64,000 bases of DNA from Castor canadensis (GCF_047511655.1 NC_133386.1:125235866-125299865), one strand, 5' to 3'. Shown: positions 33,835-45,904, counted from the stretch's first letter. The notes: generated by a model not told the origin, from the letters alone. Program-made: numbers and translations.

Positions 33835-34735
33835 CTTCCTTCTTTCTAATTTAATATTTATTTCTGTTTTTATTTTTTATTGTCATGAATATATCGTTAT
33901 GTATAGCACAAAAAGAGAAAATCCTCACTGCTTTTATGCCTTATCTGATCACTCATTAAATGTCTTCTAAAATTTATTATTTGTTTTATTTCATGATTAC
34001 TACTAAAAGTAAGTTTATTTTGTAGCAGAGGGCAGCGTTAAAAATGTTCTCTACCAAGTATCAAATATGGAATGTATGGATCATTAATATTATTCTATTC
34101 ACTCTTACTATTTCTTTGGTAGTTAAAAGAAGCTTCATTGTCTTAGTTGCATGCATGTGTCAGTAAAACGGTCCTGTTTTGGCCTCACTGTTTCAGTTTT
34201 GCCTCGGAAGATGATTGGGGTGGGGGGTGAGTGATGACTCATTGACTTTCTTGTGACCACGTAAGATTTTCCTGAGACTCAGATGATTAGTGACTGAGGG
34301 AGAGGATATTTATTCTAGAAGCAGCAGTTATGGGAGAGGAAAGGCATGATGAAAACACAACAAGGCCTGTGAACCTCTTGCCTGGATGTTTATTGAGTGG
34401 AAGAGCTGGAGTGACAGGGGGACAATTTCTGGTCATGCTTGGGTCTTGCAGCACCTGAAACTTTCTAGGTCAGATAGAATCTTTCTGAGAGGTGTTCTAG
34501 GTAAGGAAGAACACACTGCCTTTTCCATATTCATTTTAGGTTAACCATTGTTACTGACACATTTGAATGCATGGTGATGGTGGGCTGAGATGTACAATTC
34601 ATTGTGAAAATTTTGTTCAACAGTTACTATTTTACTTCTACCATTTATCGAGTGCTATGATATGCAGGCTGTGAACTAGGAGGGACCTTCACTATGTCAT
34701 TTCAAGAAACTTGGAATTAAGAGGTGGCAATATGT
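33835..34735. other. Intergenic, no gene seen
   Basis: AT-rich to 34130 and more balanced after. No gene or nameable repeat. Confidence 0.5.
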
Positions 34736-34739
34736 GGGG

Positions 34740-34965
34740 TAAAGAGGCTTTAGAGTTCCACAAACCTAAGTTCAAATGTAAATACTGCCAATTCCCAGTG
34801 GGGTAATCTTGGGCAAACTATCTAACCTTTGTGAGACTCCAGTTTCTCATGAATCAAACAGAAATAAATAACAATCACTTTATTTAGTAGTTGAGAGAAA
34901 TAGGTCAATTGTAAGGAAAGCCCAAGAACCCGACATACAGCAGATCATCAAATAGTTATTATTTC
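34740..34965 (+). repeat. MIR SINE, nearly full length
   Basis: 'ttagagttccacaaacctaa', 'aatcttgggcaaactatcta', 'tgagactccagtttctcatg' and a 'caaatagttattatt' end: long sense MIR. Confidence 0.85.
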
Positions 34966-34969
34966 TCTT

Positions 34970-35760
34970 GTTGCAAATGCAGAAGGCTCAGAAAGGTGAC
35001 TGACAAAACCAGACCCTCTGGCTTTGCATACCTGTTTCTTAGTAGGGTACTCTCTGCTACGCTTCTCCAGCAGGAGCTGGGAAAGTCACACGTGTTTCCT
35101 TTGTTAAGTGGTGGTGCTGACGAAGGTGGAGTCATGCCCCAAATGACAACTCCTGTGAGAACCATGGTTAGAACAGAGGAAGGATATGTCCCAGTAGATG
35201 GAACTGGTTTATCCCAGTTGTGGAAGGTGAAAAGGTGCTGGCCAGACAACACCAGTTATCCACTCAGTGGCATTGTAACTCATGCAGCATCATTTTTTAG
35301 TACTACAGGGGACAACACGTATGTCCTTACAATGCTTAGCTTTCTCCTCTCTCCTCCCACTCCCAGGTGATGTGTTAGGTCCCTTCAGTATTGGTATTTG
35401 TCACACTGGCCATGACTGAGCATGCGTTGGTGCCATAATGTTGAAATGTGTGATGCAAGATGCAAAGCTCACGTTTAGAGATAGATGGGGAGCACCTGGG
35501 GTCTGCATCTTTGAATCCCATGTCAAGGTTTTGGTGGTGACTATTTTTTAACCCTAAAATGTTCCTCGTTGCTGCAGTGATTAAGAGAAGATAGGAAATG
35601 CAGCCACTGGAAAAAGTTTTGCCCCTTTAACTTAAAAATGTACTCTTTAAATCCACCTGAGGAGCATCCACACACTTTTCTCATGAATGGCAGGTCATGT
35701 AACGATGACAATCTCACATTATGTGATCCAGATGTTTGTTCTATTTATTTATCTATCTAT
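34970..35760. other. Intergenic, no gene seen
   Basis: Contains opposing 124- and 97-codon frames at 34996-35370 and 34959-35252 that overlap each other and show no domain. I treat both as chance. Confidence 0.5.
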
Positions 35761-35764
35761 CTAA

Positions 35765-36089
35765 TGTATTGGCAGTACTGGGGTTTGAACTCAGGACTTT
35801 GTGCTTGCTAGGCAGGTGCTCTACCACTGAGCCATGTCCCCAGCTCCTTTTTGCTTTAGTTATTTTTCGGATTGGGTTTCACATTTTTCCCTGGAGCTCA
35901 CCTCAGACCACAATCCTCCTACTATGCCTCCTGTATAGCTGGGATTACAGATGTGCACCACTACACCCAGTTTATTTGTTGAGATGTGGGTCTTGTTAAC
36001 TTTTTGCCTGTGCTGTACTCAAACCAAGATCCTCCTGATCTCTGCCTCCTCAGTAGCTGGGATTACAATGTACACCACTACACCCGGCC
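35765..36089 (-). repeat. SINE array: ID unit followed by two B1-like units, antisense
   Basis: ID part 'actggggtttgaactcagga' to 'gagccatgtccccagc' (35775-35845). Then a first B1-like unit ending 'agctgggattacagatgtgc' 'accactacacccag' (to 35970), then a second ending 'gtagctgggattacaatgta' 'caccactacacccggcct' (to 36089). The usual heterodimer has one B1 unit, so this is a trimer or a SINE-into-SINE insertion. Confidence 0.85.
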
Positions 36090-37475
36090 TGTTTGTTCCA
36101 TTTTTTAAAGTTACTCCGTTACTCAAAGATGGTTTTGGTACTATAATGGATTTACCTCCTATTTGTAGTCTTTTCTATTTGTAAACTAGCTGACAGGATC
36201 AGGAGTTGAATTACATTTAGACTAGTTTGGGCTCCAGGTAACAGAAATAGAGAATTAAATCTTCTGCCTAACTTGTTCCTTTAGTACAGACAGGCTCAAT
36301 AAATGCTCCTTGAATAGGTGAATAACGATGGACGCTTCCACATAGTGAGGTGGTGTTGGAAGCAGATTCTGAGATGGAGTGAAATGTCCAGGTTGGCATT
36401 AAGGTGTACCTTCTCATTGGCACCTGTAAAAGACAGGGACTACAATAGGATTGGACAGAGGGAGGACTGAGCCTCAATGCAGACTCAACCAAGGACAGCC
36501 CAATCCAATGTGGTAGGGAGTTCTGGAGTGAGAATGGCTCTTCACAGGTATTTAGAGTTGGGCCAACATGGTCAGGCTTTTACACAATGCATCAATCAGT
36601 CCCTGGATATGGGCCACCTGGGAAGGGCATGATGTTCGTGAGGCAGCTCTTCACAGCAGAGGCTACTCTGACATTTGTCTCCAGCTGTGCTCCCAGCAAC
36701 TGGAATAAAGTCCTTCATTGAAAGGAAACATAGGTAGTGCATACTGCCTACATTACCCTTGTATGATAAAGGGGTGGCTTTGTATGACCTTGTGTGTGTG
36801 TGTGTGTGCACTTGTGAACTCTCATCAGATTGGAAAGAGACTTACCCTGTTTGCATAGTTCAGTTCAAGTGGCACAGTGCACAGTGGCCTTTGAACAAAA
36901 GATGGCACTGCAGTGTCAGTTTTCAGGTGCTTTGATGCAGCTAGGAATTCTGGCATAAAGTTGGACTATTCTGTTATTTTTATGAAGAAAAATCACAGGA
37001 AAGAGGATGAAATGCTGTTCTGGAGTTGTTTTTTATCCTGACAACTAAAATACTTGGAAGATGTGAGATCCAAGATGTGTGGGTGTTGTATGTGTGTGTG
37101 TTGTGTGTGTGTGCCTGCATGTTGGCAGTGACAAAGGAGGTAGTAAATGGCAGAGCTATCCTTTACCCCTCTACTTCCTCTTCCTTCCCTTCCTGCTTCC
37201 CTTCCTTTCTTCCTTCCTCCCAGAAGTGCTTACATGCTAGTTCCTGGTTCTGGGCTGTATATCACCAGATAAGAGAAAAGAACAATATCTGGTTTCCCTG
37301 TGGTAGAGCTCTGCTGGAACAAGGAAATGGCATCTCTATGTGCTTAGTGAAATCTAAACAGCATAAGTGCTAAAATCCTCAGTGAGAGATTAGACAGAGA
37401 CCAGGGAGGCTGGCGAGAATTTGGAGACAAGCCTCAAACTGTAGCACTTAGCTTTCCACTCAAGAGGCAACTATA
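36090..37475. other. Intergenic with short TG runs
   Basis: TG runs at about 36791-36808 and 37077-37112 and a CT-rich tract at 37180-37220. No gene recognised; the 115-codon frame at 37026-37373 is built over these simple repeats. Confidence 0.55.
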
Positions 37476-37479
37476 GCAC

Positions 37480-37735
37480 AGGGGCAGGCCCATGGTTCTG
37501 GTGTCACACCCTTGGGTCTATAACTAACCCCTATTACTTTTCAGCTGTGTGAATGTAGACAAATGACTCAATCACTCTGTGTCTTAAAATGGCCTCTTGG
37601 CTGGAAGAAGGGATAGTTATGGTTCCTACATCATAGGGCTGCTTGGTTATTATTTGACTGATAACAAATGTAAATGATTAAGATTCATTCATGGCATAAT
37701 GTAGGCTTAGTAAATACTTGCTGTTATTTTTAATG
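37480..37735 (+). repeat. MIR SINE, nearly full length
   Basis: 'ggttctggtgtcacaccctt', 'cagctgtgtgaatgtagaca', 'atgactcaatcactctgtgt', 'cctacatcatagggctgctt', 'gcttagtaaatacttgctgt'. Confidence 0.85.
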
Positions 37736-37744
37736 TTCTGTGCT

Positions 37745-38225
37745 GGCTTAGCTTACAAACATTCTTGAGCATTTACACTATGCTAGGTCCTATATTAGTT
37801 ACCTGGGCAACAAAGATGAGCACAGCATCCTCATGGAGTTAACATATCAAAGTGTGGTGCCCTAGGACTAAGAGACACGCAGAGCTTAGAGGAGCAGGAA
37901 AAGGGCACCAAACTCAATCTGGTGAGGAAGGTGTCAGAGAAGAGCCTGGGGAAAGCATTCTGGCTGAGGTGCTTTTTAAACTGCTCCAGTGAAAGATGAG
38001 TAAATGTTGAGCCCCTGAGGGTGGGCGTGGATGACTGGGAAAGAGCACAGAAGGGGAAGCTAAGGCAAGACATTTGTGAGCCAGGGATGACTAACTCTTT
38101 AGTGTTGCTGAAGTGCAAAGTTTCAGTAGGAAAGTGGTGAGGGTTTAGGATGGGGGAGGGTATCACAGACTTTGCCCTGGCTGTAGGAAGTCATTGAAGG
38201 TTTTAAGCAAAGTAATGCATCCAAC
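37745..38225 (+). repeat. L2 LINE 3' end
   Basis: 'gagcatttacactatgctag', 'gagcacagcatcctcatgga', 'aagtcattgaaggttttaag' 'caaagtaatgc' follow sense L2 3'-end order. The minus frame at 37831-38166 is its antisense shadow. Confidence 0.75.
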
Positions 38226-38379
38226 AATCAATTGAAGCCCCAAAATGTTAATGGGCGTATAAATAAAAGCTATGTAGGATTTTTGCAAATTAGTGTTAGG
38301 CAGGAGTGTCAGTGTTCTTAGCCCTAGGTGGATGATTCTGTCAGTCCCAGTCTGATGACTTGCTCTAAACTAACCAATG

Positions 38380-39125
38380 TGTGTACATATGCGTGAGTAT
38401 ACTCATGTTGTAAAGGTTATGCATACTTATTATAAAAATAGCCACTTACTGTAGAAAACCATGTAGTGAAAAGGTAGAAGTTTCCTTCTATTCCTTCAGT
38501 TTCCCAATTCTGAATCTTGGAGGTAATGAATCTTAGCTGTTTCTTTTAGCTTCTTTCCAGACTAGTGTAGGTGTACCCACCTACATAGAAAACCCCAGCA
38601 CAGTGTGGCCCTTTGGTGTTGGACCCTGGAGCCAGCCTGCCTGGGTTCCACTGATAATGCTGAGCTCCTGAGAGCTTTTTGAATTTATCCTGGCCATATA
38701 ACCTTTCTGTGCCTCTGCTTTCCCATATGTAAAATGGACACTCACTCCACGGGGTGGTTGTGAGGAATAAATGAGTTATTATGTATAAAACACTTTAAGT
38801 GCCTGACATACAGTGTTTGCTATTTTTATTGATAATCTCTCAAAAATGATGAAGGAGTTTATTTTAATACTGCTTTGCAGTATGCCTTTCTCCCTTATTA
38901 GAAAATCTTACACATTTTTCCACATCTGCAACATAAATCCACCTCTTTGCTTTCAATGTTGCACTGTCCGTCTGCACACATGGTAATTTGTTTAACTGTG
39001 CTTACTTTTATGGACATTTAGGTTGTTTTCACTTTTCATTCTTACAAACACTGCTACAATGGCTATCTTTGTGCACTTGTTCAAGTGTGTTTGTAAGGTA
39101 AATTCTTATAAATCACAGTGCTGGT
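38380..39125 (-). repeat. L1M LINE, antisense, first segment
   Basis: 'ttatggacatttaggttgtt', 'ttacaaacactgctacaatg', 'gctatctttgtgcacttgtt' read as antisense old L1. A MIR (38600-38830) is embedded. The next part of the same L1 resumes at 40795. Confidence 0.65.
38600..38830 (+). repeat. MIR SINE
   Basis: 'gcctgcctgggttccactga', 'gccatataacctttctgtgc', 'catatgtaaaatggacactc', 'gtggttgtgaggaataaatg', 'aagtgcctgacatacagtgt'. A long, clear sense MIR. Confidence 0.9.
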
Positions 39126-39306
39126 ACAAGGGAGAGCTCTACTACAAAATAACTTTTTTTTTTCTTTTTTTAGTGAAAACCACCAACTGTTCTCACCCTG
39201 AAGCACATCTTGAGAGATGCATCTTAAGTGTGCACCAGGTTGGAACCCTATTCTGGGTAAAGATGTAATGGAGTTCTGAGAAGGTCAGGGAAGCGCCCAG
39301 GTAAGA

Positions 39307-39750
39307 AGTGTTGGGTCTGGGGGCCTAAAGGACAGATGAATGAGTCAGTATCCCATCCCCCATGGAGAGCATGATGAGCCCTGCACCCTGAGGAGGAGAC
39401 ACATGGTTTCATAAATCTGCCATGGGGCTGATAGATAGAACGCCTTCAAGGTTGTTTCCCCCAATAAGGGGCAAACAGACCAGCCATCGAAGACAGCCCA
39501 CTTACACAAATCCATGGCCAATGGAAAGAACCCACTTAATTCTTACCTTAACCCAGAGTTCAGTCATCAATAAAAAGCCCCAGCCCTCACCTGAGCAGAA
39601 AGCCACCGGTTTCTGGGCTCCACTGTACTGCTCTAGCTGCAGCCTTCTCTTTCTCTAATAAATCCTACTTTGCCAACCTTGTTGTCCCACAAGTCAATCA
39701 GCTGCCTCATGAGCCAATTCTTTGGCTGTGAAGCCAAGAACTCTCAACAT
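39307..39750 (+). mobile_element. Candidate solo endogenous retroviral LTR
   Basis: From a TG near 39307 ('tgttgggtctgggggcctaa') to a CA at 39749-39750 ('gaactctcaaca'). Inside are a TATA-like 'tcaataaaaagccccagccc' (39569) and, about 90 bases on, 'ttctctttctctaataaatc', the R-region polyadenylation arrangement of class I LTRs. No retroviral coding sequence follows. It interrupts an L1M, so it is younger than that L1. Family not assigned, and both ends need alignment. Confidence 0.5.
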
Positions 39751-40586
39751 TGGCCTGCAACAGAAGGGCTCAGGTAAGAAACTGCTCTGGAAGGCAAGGT
39801 TTCTTTTCTTGTCTTTCCTCCCTGCACTCATTCTGTCCCTGAGAGTTAGAGCTGTGAGAAATTTTGGGGCGGATGTCAGTGGCCCTAAGTATGGCCTAAT
39901 GAATGTCCAGAACTCTGTCTTCTTGTAGCTCCTTTGTTTTCTATGGAAGTAGAGCTGGGAGCTGAGAGAGCAGCTGAGCCTACCACAGTTGATAAAATCC
40001 TGTGGACTGGCTATAACACAGGAGCTCACAGATCTTCACGAAATTGCATCTCTAGAAAGGGCCTAAAACCAGACACTCTGGTAGGGACAGATCTGTCATC
40101 ACTCTTGGCACCCTGTCTCCCCTGCCCTGAGACCTGAGGGTTCATTCTATGGGAGCCAGCAGCCTCACTACTCCAAGTCTGTGAAGGCCTAACTGTAGAC
40201 CTGAGCCTGGATCACTGTGGGACAGCCTCCAGCCATACCTGTGGAAGTGGAATGGCTGTGGGGAGGAAGATGGAGGAGTTTGACCTGCAGAGCTCTTCAT
40301 AGAGCTGACATTTGGAGGTGGGCATCTGTACTTGAAGAATCCCAATGACTGAGACAGGGACTGTTGGAGCAACAGGAGCAGCCAGCAAGACCATCTTGGG
40401 AATATCCCAGAACTAGCCTGGCACAGTGAGCATACCACAGAGGGGGACACCTCCAGCTTTCCAGTCCTTTTCTGTCTGGACTTCAACATATGAGTTTTAA
40501 GGGACACATTCAGACTGCAGATAGCAGTCTGAATAAACACAAGAAAAGATACACCTTGAATCAGGGAGTAGATGTTCCTAATTTGT
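39751..40586. other. Unassigned sequence between LTR and SINE
   Basis: Moderately GC-rich, with no recognised coding. It may be part of the same ERV-derived insertion, since it also lies inside the split L1M, but I see no gag, pol or env similarity. The 179-codon minus frame at 40142-40681 runs into a SINE and is not a credible gene. Confidence 0.4.
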
Positions 40587-40790
40587 TCTTTTTTTTTTTT
40601 TTTGTGGTACTGTGGCTTGAACTCAGAGCCTATACCTTGAGCCACTCCACCAGCCCTTTTTGTGTTAGGTATTTTCAACATAGGGTCTCATGAACTATTT
40701 GCCTGGGCTAGCTTTGAAACATGATCCTGCTAATCTCTGCCTCCTACCTGAGTAGGTAGGATTACAGGCGTTAGCCACTGGTGCCTAGCT
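40587..40790 (-). repeat. B1-ID composite SINE, antisense
   Basis: T-run head, 'actgtggcttgaactcagag', 'gagccactccaccagccc', then B1 'aactatttgcctgggctagc', 'gagtaggtaggattacaggc', 'actggtgcctagct'. Confidence 0.92.
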
Positions 40791-40794
40791 AATT

Positions 40795-41640
40795 TGTTCT
40801 TTTTAAAACCTTGACCAAGTCATCCTCCCACAGTGTACACAAGTGCTTGTTCCTCAGCATTTTTGACAATGGTGAATATCGTTAAACATTGACTATTTTG
40901 CCAAACTGATATGGATGTAAATTAGTATCCTGATGTTTATTTAATTTCTCTTTTCTTAATTATGAATGTAATCAAGCATAGTAAAATTTATTGGCCATTA
41001 GCATTTCTATTGGGTGGTGTGGCTTTTCTTCATTGATTTGTAAGAGCTCATCTTACAGTAGAGAAATTAGCCCTTTGTCTAACAAATGGATAGCCAATAT
41101 TCTACTAAGAATTCTGTGTTCTTTTAACTTTGTTTTCTTATGCAGAAGACTAAACACTGTATGTAGTCAGATTTATCAGTCTTTTCCCTTTGGGCTTCTG
41201 GGCTGCATGTTATGTTTAGAAAGTGTTTCCCGTTCCAAGACTATAAAGCTACAGATGAGCTTCAATTTATAGTGGGGTTACATCCTGATAAATCCATTGG
41301 AAGTTGAAAATACCTTACATTGAAGATGCATTCCATGCACTTAACCTGTAAAACATTGAAGCTTAGCCACACACTGCACTGCATAGCACAGTTGTTCAAC
41401 CCCACCATCGAGTGGCTGACTGAGAGCCATGGCTTAATACTGCTGCCAGCGTCACAAGACTGCATCCTACAGTAGCCTGGCAAAAGATCAAAATTCAATA
41501 CTCTTAATGTGTATCACTTTTACATCACTATAAAGTTGAAAAATTGTAAGTTGAACCCATAATAACTATCTCTATTAACACATTCTTTTCTAGTATTTTA
41601 ATGATTTTATTTCTTGAATTTTAAAAGTAAATTAAAAATA
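40795..41640 (-). repeat. L1M LINE, antisense, continued
   Basis: 40795-41256 gives the next part of the L1M begun at 38380: 'tattggccattagcatttct', 'gatttgtaagagctcatctt', 'gatttatcagtcttttccct', 'gttccaagactataaa'. It resumes after the DNA transposon, at 41556-41640 ('tctagtattttaatgatttt'). Confidence 0.7.
41258..41555 (+). repeat. Tigger-like DNA transposon fossil
   Basis: The left end 'tatagtggggttacatcctg', 'ataaatccattggaagttga' and right end 'atcactataaagttgaaaaa', 'ttgtaagttgaacccat' are near inverted repeats, typical of non-autonomous Tigger/mariner-like elements. It interrupts the L1M. Family name uncertain. Confidence 0.6.
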
Positions 41641-41644
41641 TCTG

Positions 41645-42638
41645 AAATGATTTTTTGTCAAAACCAGAAAAGGATAAAGAAGAAAACAAACGAAAAAACC
41701 CAACTATTATCCTAACACCTGGAGAACATCTATGTTAACAGAAATTAATGTAGTTAAAATTATATATGCATAATTTAAAAAAAAATTAACTGTTACAGAA
41801 TGTCAGTATTACACAGTATCTCTCTTTCTCATCCAAACAGTATTCCTCCATCAAATCTCTCTCAAGAGGCTTATCTATTTCAGTTTTTATATCCTTTCAG
41901 AGAAGAAAAGATTAAACTTATATATATATATGTATTTTTTGTGTACACCATCCTGTCACTCTTGATCTTCCCTTAAAAGTAAAATTATTAATTATTGAAA
42001 ATAAAATGAACAATTACATAGTTTCAAAATATGGAATTTATTTCATTATAAGAAGTAAAAAAAGCTTAATTCCTATCCTAAAATGCCAGCCATTTATCCC
42101 AATGCTATTTACTGACTAGTTCATCTTTTCCCTGCTGATTTGAAATGCCTCCTTTTTCACATATCAGAGGTCTCACTCTCTCTACTTGGGAGATTGGGGT
42201 TTTGTCTCCAGTTCTGTCACTAATTTCTATGTGATCTTTGAAAAGCCTTATCCTCCCTAGGCCTCAGTTTACCTCTGTATTAACTGAAGGATTGGCAGGG
42301 GTATTGCTTAAGTTTTACCCAGGCCCTTGCACTGTTTATTGATGCCACAATTCCACTGTGAAATCAGATACTTCTTGGGTCTTTTTCAGCCCAATGTGGG
42401 GACAGGTTTATCTGTTTCCTAGCTCCCAGAGTCTGTTTCCAGACCTGCATCATTTCTGTTCATTACCATTTCTTCATGAAATCATTATACTGAAACTTTA
42501 AAAGCTTAAGCCCTCTCTTAAATAAATTCTTGTGTGGCTTGTTACAACGACACAAAAGGAAACAAGAAGGTCTTAATAAATGGTTCTTGGATCTCTGGGA
42601 CTTCGAGGAGACGGAGGATTGTGAAGACAGTAATGGAA
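41645..42638. other. Intergenic, no gene seen
   Basis: AT-rich with a TATATATATG run near 41920-41932. A MIR-like trace lies at 42185-42330. No gene. Confidence 0.45.
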
Positions 42639-42639
42639 G

Positions 42640-42840
42640 GTGTTCTTTTTAATGTTTTTAAAATTTTTTCTACTAGTGTATTGTACAAAATAATGGATTT
42701 CATTATGACATTTTCATGTATGTACATAATGTATTTCTATCATATTCACCCTCATTACCCTCTCTTATCCCCCCTCTCTCTGGTCCTCTTATCCTTCCTG
42801 AATTGTCCCTGGAATGTGTTCCTTTAACACCTGGAAAGAT
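42640..42840 (-). repeat. L1 3'UTR fragment, antisense
   Basis: The reverse complement gives 'gggtgaatatgatagaaata', 'catgaaaatgtcataatgaa', matching the middle of the L1 3'UTR copies at 33 and 51.5 kb. Overlapping short frames are chance. Confidence 0.65.
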
Positions 42841-42959
42841 TTATGACATTTGGGACCTACAGACCCATTTCAACATTGGTTTTCCTTGCTGTGGGTCAAA
42901 TGCCTGTCTACCAGTGAGCTCTTATTAGGTCACGCCATCCAGGGAGAAGTGAACAAGCA

Positions 42960-43130
42960 TTTGTCACTGGACCAGGTGTTCTACATATAGTAACTCATTC
43001 AATTCTCGCCAAGAGCTGGCCAGAGCAGCACAATCATCTGCATTTGAAGATGTGAGCAGTCACTTGCCCAGGCCACTCAGAGGTCAGTAGGTTTTCAGTT
43101 CTAGGACTCAAATTCAAATGTATGCAACAA
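42960..43130 (-). repeat. MIR SINE, antisense
   Basis: 'gtaactcattcaattctcgc', 'gcagtcacttgcccaggcca', 'ctcagaggtcagtaggtttt', 'aggactcaaattcaaatg' follow antisense MIR order. Confidence 0.75.
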
Positions 43131-43329
43131 AACCTTTGCTCTGTACTTACCACACCCTAGCACCCTAGAAGTGCTCTGATTTATGCTCTCAATTAATTAA
43201 AAGGAAGGTGAAAGGGATTTGTTTCTCTTGGTAGACCACTGTGATACAAACCTGTCAAAGTTGTCCCTGGTCCAATTGCTGGGCTTCAGAGAGAAAGCGA
43301 TGACTTTGGCCATGGAATTAAAGGGGCTG

Positions 43330-43772
43330 TAGTGAAGAAGGGGACTAAGGTAGAAAGGAGAAAAATAGAGGTAATGAACCAATTCAGGTTATAATACATA
43401 TATTCATGGAAATGTCATAAGGAAACTCCCTGTATCTTACAAACAAAAATGTCAATTTATTTTTTACAAAAATGGAAAACAGGAGGACAGAACAGGTCCT
43501 ACTTGGAAGGTTGTGGTTGGTACCAATGGAAGGGGGGAGAACGTGGGGAGAGGGTGTAGAAGGGTGAATATGGTGCAAATACCCTGTGCACATGTATATA
43601 AGTGGAAAAATGAGACTTGTTGAAACTATTCCAGGAATGGGTGGAGCGGAGAATAAAGGAAAATTATGGAGGGAGTGAATTCAACTATAATATATTGTAA
43701 GAACTTTTGTAAATGTCACAGGGTACCCCCAGTACAACAACAAAACAAGATTATTGAAGTAAAAAAAAAAAA
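43330..43772 (+). mobile_element. L1 3'UTR insertion with poly-A
   Basis: 'aaggtagaaaggagaaaaat', 'aaccaattcaggttataata', 'ttggtaccaatggaaggggg', 'cagggtacccccagtacaac', then A14. Same 3'UTR as 32545-33480, in the same order. Confidence 0.8.
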
Positions 43773-43905
43773 AAGGCTGTAGTGGCACAGACATTCCACC
43801 AGGTGGTGCTGCAAGCACAGTAATGGAGTTAGCCTTCAGTTAGAATTCACCTGGATCCCACATGTGCCTCTGGGGACCTGGGTGCAGACTCTGAATCTCC
43901 CAATA

Positions 43906-44122
43906 GAGTGGTTGTAGATGCACATACCTGTAATCCCAGCACTCAGGAGGCTGAGACAGGAGAATGTCCAGTTTGAGACTAGCTTAGCATACATAGTGAG
44001 TCCCAAGGCAGTCTGGACAACAAAGTGTGACCCTGTCTCAAAAAAACAAGGGGATGAGGCAGGGCATGTGTAAGGCCCTGAGTTCAAACCCTAATACCAC
44101 CCTCCCCCAAACAAAAACAAGG
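43906..44122 (+). repeat. B1-ID composite SINE
   Basis: B1 'cacatacctgtaatcccagc', 'actcaggaggctgagacagg', 'gtgaccctgtctcaaaaaaa', then ID remnant 'aaggccctgagttcaaaccc' and A-rich tail. Confidence 0.88.
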
Positions 44123-44129
44123 GTGGAAC

Positions 44130-44485
44130 AAAAAAACCTCCCAACAGATGGAATTTCCCTTTGTTTACTCTAGGTAGGGCACAGCTGTGTTGATTCGTTT
44201 TTAAGTTAAAAAGGGAGCCAGGTGACCTCTCTCTTTTTTCATGACTTAGAGCTGAAGGACAGAGTCTGATCCTCTCTTTGCAACTGGATAGATTTTAGGG
44301 TGAGGTGGGGGGAGATCGTTCTGCCAATGCTTTTGCTGTGATGAGGACAGGAACATTTACAAAATGTGGATTGGAAGGTCCTGCTGGAAAGGCAGTAAAT
44401 TATAACTCTGAGATTGTGCAGCACTAGATTTGAGCAGGAAGGGGTAAACACCATATAGGAAGTGAAGTGTCATTCTTTGAGTGCC
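44130..44485. other. Intergenic, no gene seen
   Basis: No gene or clear repeat. Confidence 0.5.
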
Positions 44486-44489
44486 TACC

Positions 44490-44660
44490 TGTACCAGGCA
44501 CATCATTTATTTAGTCCTCACAATAATCCTGTGAGAGTTAGCCTCTATTATTGGTCCCATTTTCTATATGAAGAAACTAAATCTTGCCCAAGAAAAGTAC
44601 AGGACTTGGCCAAAGTCACAAAAAAAGGATTCTGTCCATATCCAAGAATCAAGCACCATA
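44490..44660 (-). repeat. MIR SINE, antisense
   Basis: 'accaggcacatcatttattt', 'agtcctcacaataatcctgt', 'gagagttagcctctattatt', 'ggccaaagtcacaaaaaaag'. Confidence 0.8.
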
Positions 44661-44799
44661 CCCCCAAAACCAAGAAAAAGAGATAAAAAGAGGAAATTTA
44701 CAATTTGTCATTTAGTAGCACAGCCACCACCAACTGCTTTCTTTCTTTTTCAAAACTTTGGTTTCTGAAAATGTTTGAGGCGCTCTTTGTAGAAAAGGG

Positions 44800-44900
44800 T
44801 TAGGCAGTATTACCAGCTTGTTACAGATGAGAAAACTGAGGTCACATCCAATGGTAAGGAACACAGCCAGAATTCAAATAAAAATCTATTTGGCTCAGAA
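44800..44900 (-). repeat. MIR SINE fragment, antisense
   Basis: 'ttacagatgagaaaactgag', 'gtaaggaacacagccagaat', 'tcaaataaaaatctatttgg'. Confidence 0.75.
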
Positions 44901-44904
44901 TATT

Positions 44905-45900
44905 GTTCTCTTACAAATGCAAATAAATGCAAAACGATAAAATGCAAAAAACCCTGGTAATGTGAGTATTCATTTACTCCCTCATTTAATAAACACTGAC
45001 CAGACAGAATTTAAGCTCCAGAGTTTATAGCAGCTGCTTTCACTTAAGATTAATTCGATCTAAATATCCTTTAGTTTTCCAAGTCCATCTTTGTGTCATC
45101 CATCCTAACACAATGCTTTGCCATCATGGAGTCAATAATGGCTTACTGAGTGGGATGGAATTGGATCAGACTGATTAGATACAGTTGGTGGTCTTGAAGT
45201 GTTCCAATCCTTTGGATTTTCCAAGTCTCCTGAAACCAAACTGTTGAAACTATTCAATTTGATTCAATATGTTCAGCTCATGTTTAGTGCCTGCCATTTT
45301 ATTTCTTTATTATTTAATTAGTTTTGGTCATACCCTTCAGCTTGTTGCCAAAATTAGATTGTATCCTGACACATAAATGTACAGTAAAATATGAAATATG
45401 AGTCTCATACTGGTAGAAGGTGGGAGAGGGGACCCTGAAATTCTAGGATGTGGAAAAGTAGCATTTTGTTTAGGAGAACAAACTCTTTTTTGAAGTTTGG
45501 TGGTACTGTTAACTACCTTTGTGCTCCCGAGCAGGAAACAGAACATTTCTGAGCATCAGTTTCACCCCCTGTAGGATGAATTATTAGATCATCACTAATA
45601 TATGCTCTTGAGGGCATGATCAGAGGGCTTGGTGTCAGAATTTTAGTCCCTGGCAGGGGTCCTTGCACATAATAGGTGCTCAGTGATTTTCAAAAGAAGG
45701 AAAACTCTTCCTTGAAGTAGATGAGGCAAATTTAGTTAGTATAATTTTAAAGACAGAGAAATAGATTCAGGGGTTTGCATTTGAATGAGAGTTAATTTGA
45801 AACTTCATTGAAGGTCACTCATCTAAAAGTGGTAGAAGTCAAGTTTTTGGTGGAAACCAAGTTTTATCAGTCCTGGCATTGGAAAGAACTGGTCTGAGTT
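44905..45900. other. Intergenic, no gene seen
   Basis: Includes weak L2/MIR-like traces near 45590-45690 ('cacataataggtgctcagtg') but no gene. Confidence 0.5.
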
Positions 45901-45904
45901 TTTC

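Noticed and set aside
34959-35370. Opposing 124- and 97-codon frames
   Set aside because: Overlapping on both strands with no domain or support; chance frames.
40142-40681. 179-codon minus frame
   Set aside because: Its start lies inside a B1-ID SINE and the rest has no domain; not a credible gene.
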